A program made the translations under genes and the position numbers. A stretch of DNA of 64,000 bases from Muribaculaceae bacterium (GTDB lineage Bacteria > Bacteroidota > Bacteroidia > Bacteroidales > Muribaculaceae). The stretch lies in the NCBI GenBank assembly GCA_009775195.1, contig VSPF01000001.1, forward strand, positions 1 through 64,000. The letters are read 5' to 3'. This document shows, one piece after another, positions 1 to 7,144 of this stretch (within the stretch, counting starts at the first letter, position 1; every line of letters starts with the position of its first letter). Below the pieces are notes generated by a model. It was not told the origin of the DNA. It worked only from the letters and a program-made list of their open reading frames with translations, and searched no databases.

Positions 1-2
1 GC

Positions 3-494
3 TGTATGAGCCAAATGAGTATGTCATGGACTGCAAAGAACTATCGTAATCTATCGGGCCGTCAAGCTACTGAAAAGATATTAGAACGCGCCCATAATAG
101 AGAAATATTTTTTGCACGGCTCGTAAAGATGCTGCAAGTTGTGAGAGAACGTGGACTAAGGCTAATACTCGAAAACCCTTATAGTTTGCAGACATTCCTT
201 AAAAGCGGTTTTGTTCAGCCTCCTTCAATAGTAGATACCGATAGAACAAGGCGTGGAGATTACTTTGTTAAGCCAACCGCGTATTGGTTTATAAATTGCG
301 AACCCACTCATGGCTTTACTCCGACTACGCCCAAATTTAGAAAAAATATCATGTCGGCAAATCCAAGTAAAGAAGCTGGGTTATGTAGTGAAGAGAGGTC
401 TATGATTTCTTCTGAATACGCGAAAAATTTCATTTGCGACTTCGTGTTAGGCATGGAGCAGCCGTCAACTCAAAAAACATTATTCGATTTATAA
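3..494 (+). CDS. Cytosine-methyltransferase-like protein of a mobile element, 5' end outside the window
   Basis: The reading frame is open to the left edge, so this is the C-terminal part of a longer protein; the first in-window ATG is at 6. What is visible is an ENP tripeptide (in LILENPYSLQTF), then an R-x-G-D-Y-F-x-K-PTAYWF stretch, and near the end CSEERSMISSEYAKNFICDF. ENP followed by a KPT-type segment is a pattern I associate with phage and conjugative-element DNA methylase-like proteins related to C5-cytosine methylases, whose motif VI carries the ENV/ENP triplet. The catalytic PC motif would lie upstream, outside the window, so activity cannot be judged. It is codirectional with the small-gene cluster that follows, and the DNA is AT-richer than the core genes from 7265 on. 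Confidence 0.45.
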   Translation, partial: CMSQMSMSWTAKNYRNLSGRQATEKILERAHNREIFFARLVKMLQVVRERGLRLILENPYSLQTFLKSGFVQPPSIVDTDRTRRGDYFVKPTAYWFINCEPTHGFTPTTPKFRKNIMSANPSKEAGLCSEERSMISSEYAKNFICDFVLGMEQPSTQKTLFDL

Positions 495-568
495 GAGAGT
501 ATATAAAGCAAACGACATAAATTACAAACAAAGCCTTGGGCGGCTTAGTAAAACCCACCAGTAACAAC

Positions 569-1285
569 ATGAAAAAGTACATCGGTACTAAACAAGTTAT
601 GGCTGCTCCCATGACCTATGGCCAGGCCTACAAAGAAGGACTTATCCGTGAAAACGCTTACGTCGAAGAATACGACGAACGCCCCGGTTATCTCGTAGAA
701 TACGCAGATGGCTACAAATCATGGTCGCCGGCCGACGTGTTCGAGGCAGCCTACAAGGTTGCAGAAACACCACTTGACCGAGTGAACATCGAAATTGCAG
801 ACGTCATGTCACGCGCAAACAAACTCGGCGATTTCATCTACAATCGCAATGAAGGCAAGGACTTTCAGGCTATGCCTCTCGGCACTCGCGCATTCCTCGT
901 GGCACAGCATCAGACGATGGGCGCATATCTGACCCTGCTGTGCCTGCGTCAGTCCTGCATGGAAGGAGGCGAAGAATGCCGCCCGTGGGGGCTGTCCTTT
1001 GAGCAAGTGCTTCCTATGATACGAGAGGGCTATGCCGTGCGCCGCGAAATCTGGGGCGAGAACGGCAAAATGGTGTTCAAGCAAGTGCCGGCCCATATCA
1101 CGGCTGACATTATCCCAAAAATGCAGTCGCTCCCAGATGAGGCCAAGCGTCTCGTGTTGGCCGCTGGCGATCACATAGACTATGTTTCGCAGTGCCTCAT
1201 ATTCGACCCCGGAAGCAGCACCGCAAATTCGTGGTGTCCGTCAGTAGATGACCTCTTCGCTCACGACTGGCAACTCGTATTCTAA
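569..1285 (+). CDS. Three-part mobile-element protein with C-terminal Tad2-like (Thoeris anti-defence 2) domain
   Basis: Start chosen at the ATG encoding MKKYIGTK; the ORF is open 11 codons further up but without conserved-looking sequence. The 238-residue product has three parts. Residues 1-62 (KYIGTK.., PMTYGQA, PGYLVEYADGYKSWSP) resemble a short phage domain of the PGDYG type. Residues 66-130 resemble the small crAss001_48-related phage family (an L-x-L-x-x-R ending). Residues 142-238 match the Tad2 family (formerly DUF2829): SFEQVLPMIREGYAVRRE, a W, then a C-terminal WCPSVDDLFAHDWQLVF. Tad2 proteins are known to sequester the cyclic-ADP-ribose-type signal of Thoeris defence. Binding by this protein is inference. 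No Thoeris gene is in the window. The gene lies in a run of small element genes upstream of an integrase. Confidence 0.7.
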   Translation: MKKYIGTKQVMAAPMTYGQAYKEGLIRENAYVEEYDERPGYLVEYADGYKSWSPADVFEAAYKVAETPLDRVNIEIADVMSRANKLGDFIYNRNEGKDFQAMPLGTRAFLVAQHQTMGAYLTLLCLRQSCMEGGEECRPWGLSFEQVLPMIREGYAVRREIWGENGKMVFKQVPAHITADIIPKMQSLPDEAKRLVLAAGDHIDYVSQCLIFDPGSSTANSWCPSVDDLFAHDWQLVF

Positions 1286-1346
1286 CATTCAGAGGTGGAG
1301 GCATGGCTATACTCTGTGCTTCCACCTCATCGTAAAAACGCAGCTT

Positions 1347-1751
1347 ATGGAAATACTTGATTTAGTCCTAAAGGGCAAATGGTATGACATGATAAAGGCT
1401 TTGGAAAAGCCGGAAGAATACCGCGACACATACTTTTGGAGTGCAAGGCTCCTGAATGTCGACAGAGAGGGCTACGGCTACTTCTGCAAAGCCTGTCATG
1501 GCGATTTTGAGGATTTGGCTAATAAATGTAATGACTCGCTCAAAGAGTTTACCCAGTTGCTCAAACAGGCAATCGCAGACGGATATTTTGAATATCGACA
1601 TTACGACGCTGTGCGCTTCCACCGTGGCTATACCAATATCACAATGCTATTTGAGTTTAAGGGAGTAAGTATAGGTACCGGTAATCCTCTCTGGGGAGCA
1701 GAACCCGACAAAGAGTATTTCGTAATCAAGTTAGGGAATAGGATACAATGA
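1347..1751 (+). CDS. ASCH-like domain protein of mobile element
   Basis: Start set at the ATG of MEILDLVLKGKW. The frame is open upstream to 1248, but that segment overlaps the Tad2-fusion gene and looks non-coding. The 134-residue protein has the layout of ASCH/PUA-like proteins found in phages and conjugative elements: LVLKGKWYDMI...EYRD near the start (the usual K-W-x-x-x-I...K-x-E-x-R signature), then DAVRFHRGYT, and a C-terminal FKGVSIGTGNPLWGAEP followed by YFVIKLG. ASCH proteins bind RNA, and some hydrolyse modified nucleosides; which applies here cannot be told. It ends in ATGA, overlapping the next gene by 4 nt, which suggests translational coupling. Confidence 0.55.
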   Translation: MEILDLVLKGKWYDMIKALEKPEEYRDTYFWSARLLNVDREGYGYFCKACHGDFEDLANKCNDSLKEFTQLLKQAIADGYFEYRHYDAVRFHRGYTNITMLFEFKGVSIGTGNPLWGAEPDKEYFVIKLGNRIQ

Positions 1752-2176
1752 GAGTTACAAGGTTTTGCTCGCTCAATGAGTATCATAAGTTCATATCAGG
1801 GGAAACTCTGATTAACACTACTGACCATTACAACGGCGGCAAAGGAGGTTCTATCTCTGTTGGCTTCTGTTTTACTGAAGATGAACCCCATACAGCGTGG
1901 AGATACCTCAAGGGCATAGTATATCCTGAAATCTGCATGGTACTCGATATCGACAACTCTCTACTAACTCCGTCGTTTGGCAAGTATGGCGATTACTCCA
2001 ATGGACAGGACGGCACTCACGCTTGCCTCAAGATGGAGTATTGCCTAACTCAATACTCCAATAAAACGGCAAAACTCGTTCAGACCTTGACACAGGAACA
2101 GTTTGCTACAAGTCCTGAAGAATTGCTCGCCATTCGACTGCTGATGTTGACAAACTATGAATTAGGAAAAGATTAA
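1748..2176 (+). CDS. Hypothetical mobile-element protein
   Basis: A 142-residue protein of unknown function. It starts in an ATGA overlap with the ASCH-like gene and is followed after 5 nt by the next one, so it sits inside a compact transcription unit. The N-terminal half is rich in aromatic and polar motifs (RFCSLNEYHKFISGETLINT, then GFCFTEDEPHTAWRYLKG and CMVLDIDNSLLTPSFGKYGD). There is no signal peptide or membrane segment, so it is probably a soluble cytoplasmic protein. The first 20 residues resemble recurrent proteins of Bacteroidales conjugative elements, but no function is known to me. Confidence 0.6.
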   Translation: MRVTRFCSLNEYHKFISGETLINTTDHYNGGKGGSISVGFCFTEDEPHTAWRYLKGIVYPEICMVLDIDNSLLTPSFGKYGDYSNGQDGTHACLKMEYCLTQYSNKTAKLVQTLTQEQFATSPEELLAIRLLMLTNYELGKD

Positions 2177-2181
2177 AACTT

Positions 2182-2403
2182 ATGGAAGAACCCCAAAAAA
2201 ATCCAGTCCTCGGAATGAGGTGCGCAAAATGCGGTGCTGTCTATATGGCGCAGGCGCTCGCATATCCCATATCTCCAGACGTAGCTGAAATGATAGCGGA
2301 GTATGTTCGGAAAGGTGATGAACCTTTCATCTCTTACGAGGGAGTACGGCTCGGTCAATGCACCTGTGATGATGAAACAGCAGACCCTGAAACGCAGGGC
2401 TAA
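2182..2403 (+). CDS. Small putative zinc-ribbon protein
   Basis: A 73-residue protein with two cysteine pairs: CAKCGAVY near residue 14 and QCTC near residue 59. Together these could bind one zinc ion. The middle is helical in character (DVAEMIAEYVRKG). No function can be assigned. The gene follows the preceding ORF by 5 nt and overlaps the next one by about 35 nt in a different frame, which is common in this kind of element. Confidence 0.5.
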   Translation: MEEPQKNPVLGMRCAKCGAVYMAQALAYPISPDVAEMIAEYVRKGDEPFISYEGVRLGQCTCDDETADPETQG

Positions 2404-2554
2404 TCTGCTCTACCGGCTACGAAAACACGGCATCACAGCCGACACTAAACAGAGAGTAATCTTTATTCCCTATGGAGAGTCGCCGTGGAAATTTCCGCAG
2501 GTAGGTCGACTTAGCAGGGAGTTTTATTTCAACATTCAATTCATCATAACGTAA
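2369..2554 (+). CDS. Small basic mobile-element protein
   Basis: Start placed at the double ATG encoding MMKQQTLKRRANLLYRLRKH; the longer upstream frame overlaps the zinc-ribbon gene. The product, about 61 residues, is strongly basic at its N-terminus and ends in a hydrophobic beta-like stretch. The combination RRANLLYRLRKHGI followed by IFIPYGESPWKFPQV looks like a short conserved family I associate with Bacteroidales conjugative elements. Function unknown; nucleic-acid binding is a guess from charge. The stop codon overlaps the next start (TAATG). Confidence 0.5.
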   Translation: MMKQQTLKRRANLLYRLRKHGITADTKQRVIFIPYGESPWKFPQVGRLSREFYFNIQFIIT

Positions 2555-2892
2555 TGAAGAATACCCCCAAACACATGAACAGCGAGGACGTGGCGGTGCT
2601 GGCTTTCCACCACTTGCGCGGTACTCGCAATCTAAGCAATCGAAATGTAGACTGCTTCATAGAGGGCTATAAGGCTTGCAATGACCCTCTCGTGCATGAC
2701 TTTGCCAAGTTCCTTGAACGAGAAGGCAACTACTATCTGAAAGAGTATGCTGACCGGCGCAGAGAGTCCTGCGGCTATTCCGGTCAACCTTTGACACGCA
2801 AGCATACTGAAGAATTTGTCGCTGCGGAGCAACTTGGAACACTCCTGTTGAAAGCAGCCAAGTTAATCCGTGAATATAAAATCCTGAACTGA
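2554..2892 (+). CDS. Hypothetical mobile-element protein
   Basis: A 112-residue, mostly helical and charged protein with no recognised domain. It begins in a TAATG overlap with the preceding gene; an alternative in-frame start (MNSEDVAVLAF) lies seven codons in. No signal peptide or membrane segment. It belongs to the same tightly packed run as its neighbours. I do not recognise it. Confidence 0.55.
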   Translation: MKNTPKHMNSEDVAVLAFHHLRGTRNLSNRNVDCFIEGYKACNDPLVHDFAKFLEREGNYYLKEYADRRRESCGYSGQPLTRKHTEEFVAAEQLGTLLLKAAKLIREYKILN

Positions 2893-2897
2893 CCGCC

Positions 2898-3143
2898 ATG
2901 CAGTATCTCCAGCCATACGTTTATCAGGTTATCAGAGAGGTAATCGAACAACGAAAGAAAGATAAGAAGGCGCCGTATGTGGCGATCAGGAATGATGTTC
3001 ACAGTAAAATTATTTCTGAAATCATGGAAACCATAGGAGAATTGGAGTCTGCCGGTCTGGTAGCCCATAGCCACAATGTCAATGGGATAGAGTTATATCG
3101 TGATGTAGCCGAAGATGATAATTCCACACTCCAAAACTTGTAA
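2898..3143 (+). CDS. Hypothetical small mobile-element protein
   Basis: An 81-residue protein with an amphipathic N-terminal helix (YVYQVIREVIEQRKKDKKAPYVAI) and the composition of a small winged-helix-like protein (IISEIMETIGELESAGLV...), but no diagnostic motif. It is the last gene of the first compact run; 130 nt without a gene follow, holding a strong promoter at 3204-3235. Confidence 0.5.
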   Translation: MQYLQPYVYQVIREVIEQRKKDKKAPYVAIRNDVHSKIISEIMETIGELESAGLVAHSHNVNGIELYRDVAEDDNSTLQNL

Positions 3144-3203
3144 ATACGATAACGATAATAAAAGTTAAAATTGAGTTAAGTTGCGGATTTTCAAGTAGTT
3201 ATA

Positions 3204-3235
3204 TTTGTGTATATGATAATTTTTTGTTAGTTTTG
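3204..3235 (+). promoter_or_regulatory. Bacteroidota-type promoter (TTTG-N20-TAGTTTTG)
   Basis: A -33 box TTTG at 3204-3207 and a -7 box TAGTTTTG at 3228-3235, spaced by 20 nt, match the Bacteroides sigma-ABfr consensus. Transcription would start near 3242, about 33 nt before the small ORF at 3275. It probably drives the second run of element genes (3275-4751). Confidence 0.7.
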
Positions 3236-3274
3236 TACTATCAAAATAAAACATAACATCAACAAATAAACGAC

Positions 3275-3436
3275 ATGAAAAAGTTTTACGTCATCAAAAA
3301 ATCTGCCGGATATGCTGTTAAATCATTCCGCGAGGTAACCTCGGCCATTAGTTATGCTGCTCAATGCTGCAAGGCTAACAAGAACAACAACTATATGGTG
3401 TGCGTATATCAGAGTGGTGTACTTGTCGAAATCTAA
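3275..3436 (+). CDS. Small hypothetical protein (53 residues)
   Basis: A short ORF with ATG at 3275 and TAA at 3434-3436, located just downstream of a clear promoter and followed after 5 nt by the next gene. The product begins MKKFYVIKKSAGYAVKSFRE and ends with a short hydrophobic strand. It contains two adjacent cysteines (AAQCCKA). Position, promoter and packing support it as a real gene. Function unknown. Confidence 0.5.
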   Translation: MKKFYVIKKSAGYAVKSFREVTSAISYAAQCCKANKNNNYMVCVYQSGVLVEI

Positions 3437-3441
3437 TCATT

Positions 3442-3681
3442 ATGGCACGTTCAAGTAAAAACAAACCGGTTCCAGCAAAAGCCCGTGTGAAAGTCTTTAC
3501 CGAAATGGGTAAGTGGTGCCTGTTTGAAATCAAAGGACTCAAGGAGGGGACGGTTCTCTCCGGCATATTCAATCCAATTAACAAAGCATTCGATTTCAAG
3601 TGGAAGGGTGAAGATGCAATGTTGTGGATTGGCGAGAATGCAGAATTGGTAGAAATTCAAAAACCTGTGTCTGACAAATGA
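3442..3681 (+). CDS. Small hypothetical mobile-element protein
   Basis: Start placed at the ATG encoding MARSSKNKPVPAKARVKV; a longer frame upstream overlaps the 53-residue ORF. The 79-residue protein has a basic N-terminus and a beta-rich body with tryptophans (GKWCLFEIKGL, FDFKWKGEDAMLW). It ends in an ATGA overlap with the next gene. No function recognised. Confidence 0.5.
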   Translation: MARSSKNKPVPAKARVKVFTEMGKWCLFEIKGLKEGTVLSGIFNPINKAFDFKWKGEDAMLWIGENAELVEIQKPVSDK

Positions 3682-3935
3682 AAAAGACAATATATATCAT
3701 AATCCAAGACTGCTCCGATGATTATGACCGCAGTGTGGAGGTAAAACCTTACGGCTCGCTTGATGAGGCCAGAGCAGAGTTCAAAACTCTTACTGACAAT
3801 CGGCGAGTCGATGCAACTAATTTGGGTTGGAAAATCGAGGAAGATACTCCAAATTGCTTTTCAGCATACGAGGACGGTTGTGAGTGCATCAATCATTGCC
3901 ACATAATATTTCAGAGTTCAGAAATCAATATCTAA
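3678..3935 (+). CDS. Small hypothetical cysteine-containing protein
   Basis: An 85-residue acidic protein that starts in a 4-nt overlap with the preceding gene. It has a central helix (SLDEARAEFKTLTDNRR) and a C-terminal cluster of Cys and His (EDGCECINHCHIIF), which could bind a metal. It is followed after 3 nt by the BRO-like gene. Function unknown. Confidence 0.5.
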   Translation: MKKTIYIIIQDCSDDYDRSVEVKPYGSLDEARAEFKTLTDNRRVDATNLGWKIEEDTPNCFSAYEDGCECINHCHIIFQSSEINI

Positions 3936-3938
3936 GAT

Positions 3939-4751
3939 ATGTTACCAAAAACGAAACAAGAGCCGGAAATGAAAAAGTTCTACTCGCCGGAGTATGGCTT
4001 TCTTCATGCCTGCAAAAAGGACGGCTCCCTGTGGTATAATCTGACAGACCTATGCCAGACACTCTCGATGCTGTTGAGAGAGGCCGAGGCTCTTGTCAGA
4101 ACGACCAGAGGACAAATCAGAGAGTTTAATGTCCGGCGACAAAAAATCACCTCCTGTAATCGTTACATAGATCAGGACGGCCTGTTGACCCTCCTAATCG
4201 AATGTCGGAAAAATCAGGCAAACGGATATCGCAAGTGGATAGATGGTGTGGTAACACATTCTCTGAACAATCCGTCGGACTCGCAGGAGTTGGAAGAAAT
4301 TCCAGTTGACAGCGAAATGACCTCTTACGAGGTGCGACTGGCGTATATCGACCAATACCGCAAGAAGCAGAGAACAGGTAGGTCAAAGTCGGCATCTGCA
4401 CGGTCGGCCCAGATGCAACCCTCACTATTTCCACAAGGCAGAGTGCGCCGTGAGGACGTGCGACAGATATGCTCTCCGGCGCAATCACAATCTCAATCCT
4501 CTAAACCATTCGTGCCGGCCGACGGCCATATGACGGTCGAGGATTTCTTCAGGAAAGAAATGGCTTATCCTGAATTTATCTTTCATTTGGACGGTGCGCT
4601 CAAATCAGCCCGTCAATATATCAGAACCCTCTCCAAGAAGCAACAGAAGATTGCACAGCAACACATAAACGTACTGACAGTGTTCCGGGGAATGTTGAAA
4701 GGGAACGCTGAAAATCTCCAATACCAACCAAGCGAGGCAGCTTGCTTATAA
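3939..4751 (+). CDS. BRO-N/antirepressor-like protein of mobile element
   Basis: A 270-residue protein. Its first 120 residues (FYSPEYGFLHACKKDG...LWYNLTDLCQTL...RYIDQDGLLTLLIECRKN...GYRKWIDGVV) follow the plan of BRO-N/antirepressor domains of phages: a 'fyspe', a y-i-d-q-d-GL strand, then an F/Y-R-x-W-i helix. This is a weak family match. The middle (residues about 145-205) is low-complexity, rich in S, Q and R. The C-terminal 60 residues are helical (SARQYIRTLSKKQQKIAQQH). It is probably a DNA-binding regulator. An alternative start is MKKFYSPEYG ten codons in. It is the last plus-strand gene before the convergent integrase. Confidence 0.45.
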   Translation: MLPKTKQEPEMKKFYSPEYGFLHACKKDGSLWYNLTDLCQTLSMLLREAEALVRTTRGQIREFNVRRQKITSCNRYIDQDGLLTLLIECRKNQANGYRKWIDGVVTHSLNNPSDSQELEEIPVDSEMTSYEVRLAYIDQYRKKQRTGRSKSASARSAQMQPSLFPQGRVRREDVRQICSPAQSQSQSSKPFVPADGHMTVEDFFRKEMAYPEFIFHLDGALKSARQYIRTLSKKQQKIAQQHINVLTVFRGMLKGNAENLQYQPSEAACL

Positions 4752-4766
4752 GCAAATAAGTTTTAA

Positions 4767-4811
4767 GAATGTGCATGACACATTCAGGCGTACCTCAATG
4801 AGTGTGCGCCT
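4767..4811. terminator. Tandem hairpins between convergent genes
   Basis: Two abutting hairpins. The first is GAATGTG/CACATTC with a 5-nt loop (4767-4785). The second (4786-4811) pairs AGGCGTAC with GTGCGCCT (one G-T wobble) and continues with CTC/GAG around an AAT loop. They lie between the BRO-like gene (+) and the integrase (-). They could end transcription on both strands, although no strong U-tract follows. Confidence 0.45.
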
Positions 4812-4826
4812 TTCCTCCAGCAAGGC

Positions 4827-6047
4827 TTACGCTTCAAGTTCAGAAATCAACTGCTCCATACTTTTGTCAGAGGCCACGGCGTCGAAAACTCTGCGTATGG
4901 CTTTGTCGGCCATTCTCTTGTTGACCCTGACATAAAACGATAAGGCCCTGTTAGAGGGTAACGGCGAGTCGCCAATGCAGTATTCAATTACCGAGTCCTT
5001 TATCATAAGTTCATTGGCGATCTGCGAGAATGTCTTACGAGCTGAATAAAATATCAGTTTTTCAAACCCGATTTTCGCCCTAAGTTTTTTCAGGTGGTCT
5101 GCATTGATATGTTGGATTGAGCGCTCGGTCGTAAAGTTGTTGAATTGCAGTTTACCCTCGGCGGTCAGGTATTTGTCGAGAATGGCTCTCGCCTCCGGCT
5201 GTATGGTGAACTCTGTTGTATCGTTGGCATCGCGTCGCTTGAAAGTCTTTTGTCTGATGAAACTCACGGAGTCTTTCGTTAGGTCGAGCCGCAGAATGTC
5301 AGCCAAGTTCATGCCGCATAAATAGAAACTCAACATAAAGAGGTCGCGGGCATAAACCTCCCACTTGTCAGTAAGTTCCATGTCGCGCATTTTGCGGAGT
5401 TGGTCAAGAGATAGAGCAATATCCCTGCGGGCCGATTTGACGGTCTTGTAGTCCAAAAAGGGATAAACTTTATACTTGACATATCCATGCCGGATAGCAT
5501 ACTTGACCAATCTCTTCAACGACTCCATGCGCATACCGACAGTGGTCTGTGAATAGCCTAACTTTTCCAAGAACTTATGATAGGCTACCACGTTGTCGTG
5601 GGTCAGTGTGCAGAGAACGAAATCTTTTCCGGCGTATTCAATGAACCGCCTTATCCCTTGCTTGAAGCCGGCCACAGTTGATTTAGACCATGCGTGTTCT
5701 CGATTGGCAAGCATATCTTCCGAAATCTGCTCGACGGTCTTTAATCCTGTGTTCTGCTCTTGCCGTTTGGTGAGCATATTGACCAGTTGGGCGCAAGTGT
5801 AGTAGTCGATGTCCTCCAATTCATCACACGCCTTATAAAAGTCATTCATGCGTGTGCGGAGTTGGAGATTTATGTATTGAGCATTCGGCACTCCCACTAC
5901 ATTACCGTTTTTCAGGTTCTTTGGACTGGGAACCGTGAAGCGGGTAGGTATGTAGCGAGTCTGCGAGTTATGGCTGACGGCAATCCTCAATTTGTGGGAG
6001 CCGTCGGCCAGCACTTTTAGTGGTAATATGACTATTCTGATATTCAT
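4827..6047 (-). CDS. Tyrosine recombinase/integrase of the element (IntDOT-like)
   Basis: Start chosen at MNIRIVILPLKVLADGSHK, where the arm-binding domain typical of Bacteroidales integrases begins; the frame is open 18 codons further up. Order: arm-type DNA-binding domain (about 1-90), core-binding SAM-like domain (about 100-200), catalytic domain (about 210-390). Visible active-site elements are K in IRQKTFKRR, the box III segment YSARKTFSQIA (Tyr in place of the first His, Arg kept), and the nucleophile Tyr in LSFYVRVNKRMAD. The first catalytic Arg position reads GMNLADIL, with Asn; IntDOT-type enzymes also lack this Arg. The gene is convergent with the cargo genes and probably marks the right end of the element. 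The 6102-6377 gap holds its leader dyad and the hicA promoter. Confidence 0.85.
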   Translation of the reverse strand: MNIRIVILPLKVLADGSHKLRIAVSHNSQTRYIPTRFTVPSPKNLKNGNVVGVPNAQYINLQLRTRMNDFYKACDELEDIDYYTCAQLVNMLTKRQEQNTGLKTVEQISEDMLANREHAWSKSTVAGFKQGIRRFIEYAGKDFVLCTLTHDNVVAYHKFLEKLGYSQTTVGMRMESLKRLVKYAIRHGYVKYKVYPFLDYKTVKSARRDIALSLDQLRKMRDMELTDKWEVYARDLFMLSFYLCGMNLADILRLDLTKDSVSFIRQKTFKRRDANDTTEFTIQPEARAILDKYLTAEGKLQFNNFTTERSIQHINADHLKKLRAKIGFEKLIFYSARKTFSQIANELMIKDSVIEYCIGDSPLPSNRALSFYVRVNKRMADKAIRRVFDAVASDKSMEQLISELEA

Positions 6048-6202
6048 AATTCCGACAATAAAACGACAATAATAAGCCGTCGGTTTAGTGCCGGACAACA
6101 ATCTGACAACCGAAAACCCTCCAGATGTAGGGGTGATTTTTGCCTATTACTCTGAATGTCAATATAGTTAGTTGAAATTAAGCCAGTTGCGGAGGCTAAC
6201 GC

Positions 6203-6240
6203 AGATACTCGTAGAGTATCTCCATAATGCCGCAAAGTTA
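6203..6240 (-). promoter_or_regulatory. Integrase promoter -7 box and leader dyad
   Basis: On the minus strand a TAACTTTG -7 box (6240-6233) would start transcription near 6226. A perfect dyad follows at once, AGATACTC-gta-GAGTATCT (6203-6221). Its placement fits either an operator or a small hairpin at the 5' end of the integrase mRNA, which would be about 180 nt upstream of the chosen start codon. No good -33 box is visible. Confidence 0.45.
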
Positions 6241-6321
6241 CGAAAAAATTCTATAATCATTCAGTATGCGCAACCGAAAGGGTGTAATTAGTCTCATAAA
6301 ACAAACTTTTTATCTAAACAT

Positions 6322-6352
6322 TTTGTTGATAGTACTAAAAATAGTATCTTTG
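6322..6352 (+). promoter_or_regulatory. Promoter of hicAB (TTTG-N19-TATCTTTG)
   Basis: -33 box TTTG at 6322-6325 and -7 box TATCTTTG at 6345-6352 with 19-nt spacing. The predicted start is near 6359, some 19 nt before the hicA ATG, so the leader is very short. Confidence 0.7.
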
Positions 6353-6377
6353 CATATCATTTCAAATTGACTTTAAA

Positions 6378-6629
6378 ATGAGTAAGAAAGAGAAATTGAT
6401 TGCAAGGCTCCTAAGCCGGCCTAAGGACTTTCTATATGACGAGGCTAAAACACTTCTGCAATATTTTGACTTTATAGAAAATCACAAAGGCAAGACTTCA
6501 GGTTCGAGAGTGGAGTTTATAAGAGGCAACGACACAATCTTACTTCACAAACCCCACCCTTCAGGGGAGCTTAAAAGCTACCAAATAAAACAATTAATAG
6601 ACTTTTTAAAAGAATTAAAATTAATCTGA
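6378..6629 (+). CDS. hicA: HicA-family mRNA interferase toxin
   Basis: An 83-residue protein with the HicA double-stranded-RNA-binding-like layout: an N-terminal helix (KEKLIARLLSRPKDF), LLQYFDFIENHKGKTSGSRVEFIRG, then ILLHKPHPSGELKSYQIKQLIDFLKEL. The usual catalytic GSH is GSR here; histidines remain at LHKPHP, as in a Bacteroidota subgroup of the family. HicA cleaves mRNA, and its partner HicB, encoded 1 nt downstream, neutralises it. The gene has its own promoter and lies between the integrase and the core genome, a usual place for element-stabilising toxin-antitoxin pairs. Confidence 0.8.
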   Translation: MSKKEKLIARLLSRPKDFLYDEAKTLLQYFDFIENHKGKTSGSRVEFIRGNDTILLHKPHPSGELKSYQIKQLIDFLKELKLI

Positions 6630-6630
6630 C

Positions 6631-6981
6631 ATGGGAATGTTAAAATACAAAGGATATACAGGCTCAGTAGAGTTTAGCAACGAGGACAATTGTCTTTATG
6701 GCAAGGTGCAAGGCCTCCATGGGACCATTATCTCTTACGAGGGTACTACTATTGATGAAATTCGCTCCGATTTCGAAGGTGCAGTAGATGACTATCTTGC
6801 AAGTTGCGAAAGCAGAGGCATTACTCCGGCAAAACCATATAGTGGGAAATTGGTACTCCGTATTCCATCAGAACTACACGAAAGAGTGGCAGCTGCAGCA
6901 ATAGCCGCAGGCACTACTATAAACGATTTCATTAACAAGGCGCTCACCAATGAAGTCGACAATCTAACGATTGTGGGATAA
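6631..6981 (+). CDS. hicB: HicB-family antitoxin
   Basis: A 116-residue antitoxin. The N-terminal half is the partly degraded RNase H-like HicB fold (YKGYTGSVEFSNEDNCLYGKV, then DEIRSDFEGAVDDYLASC). The C-terminal half is a ribbon-helix-helix DNA-binding segment (GKLVLRIPSELHERVAAAA...GTTINDFINKAL), the usual autoregulatory part. It starts 1 nt after the hicA stop, so both are cotranscribed. The 283-nt gap that follows (6982-7264) holds a 12-bp palindrome ACGCTTAAGCGT at 7064-7075 and the sppA promoter, but no gene that I can see. Confidence 0.88.
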   Translation: MGMLKYKGYTGSVEFSNEDNCLYGKVQGLHGTIISYEGTTIDEIRSDFEGAVDDYLASCESRGITPAKPYSGKLVLRIPSELHERVAAAAIAAGTTINDFINKALTNEVDNLTIVG

Positions 6982-7144
6982 CAAACGTCATTAGTTCATC
7001 CCAGCCACACCAACCATTGACTCAATGTGACAAATATAGAAAAACGAAGAGCAATATCAGCTGACGCTTAAGCGTGTAGTGGAGGAACTAATAGAAAAGC
7101 ATCGATACGAAAAAACCTCTATTAAAAATATAATTCAATGTAAG

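Noticed and set aside
569..1285. A complete Thoeris or other defence system near the Tad2-like gene
   Set aside because: No TIR, SIR2/NAD-binding, CBASS cyclase or restriction-nuclease gene is present; the content suggests counter-defence, not defence.
7027..7140. Possible gene remnant between hicB and sppA
   Set aside because: Short stop-rich frames only; no recognisable peptide, so it is treated as intergenic.
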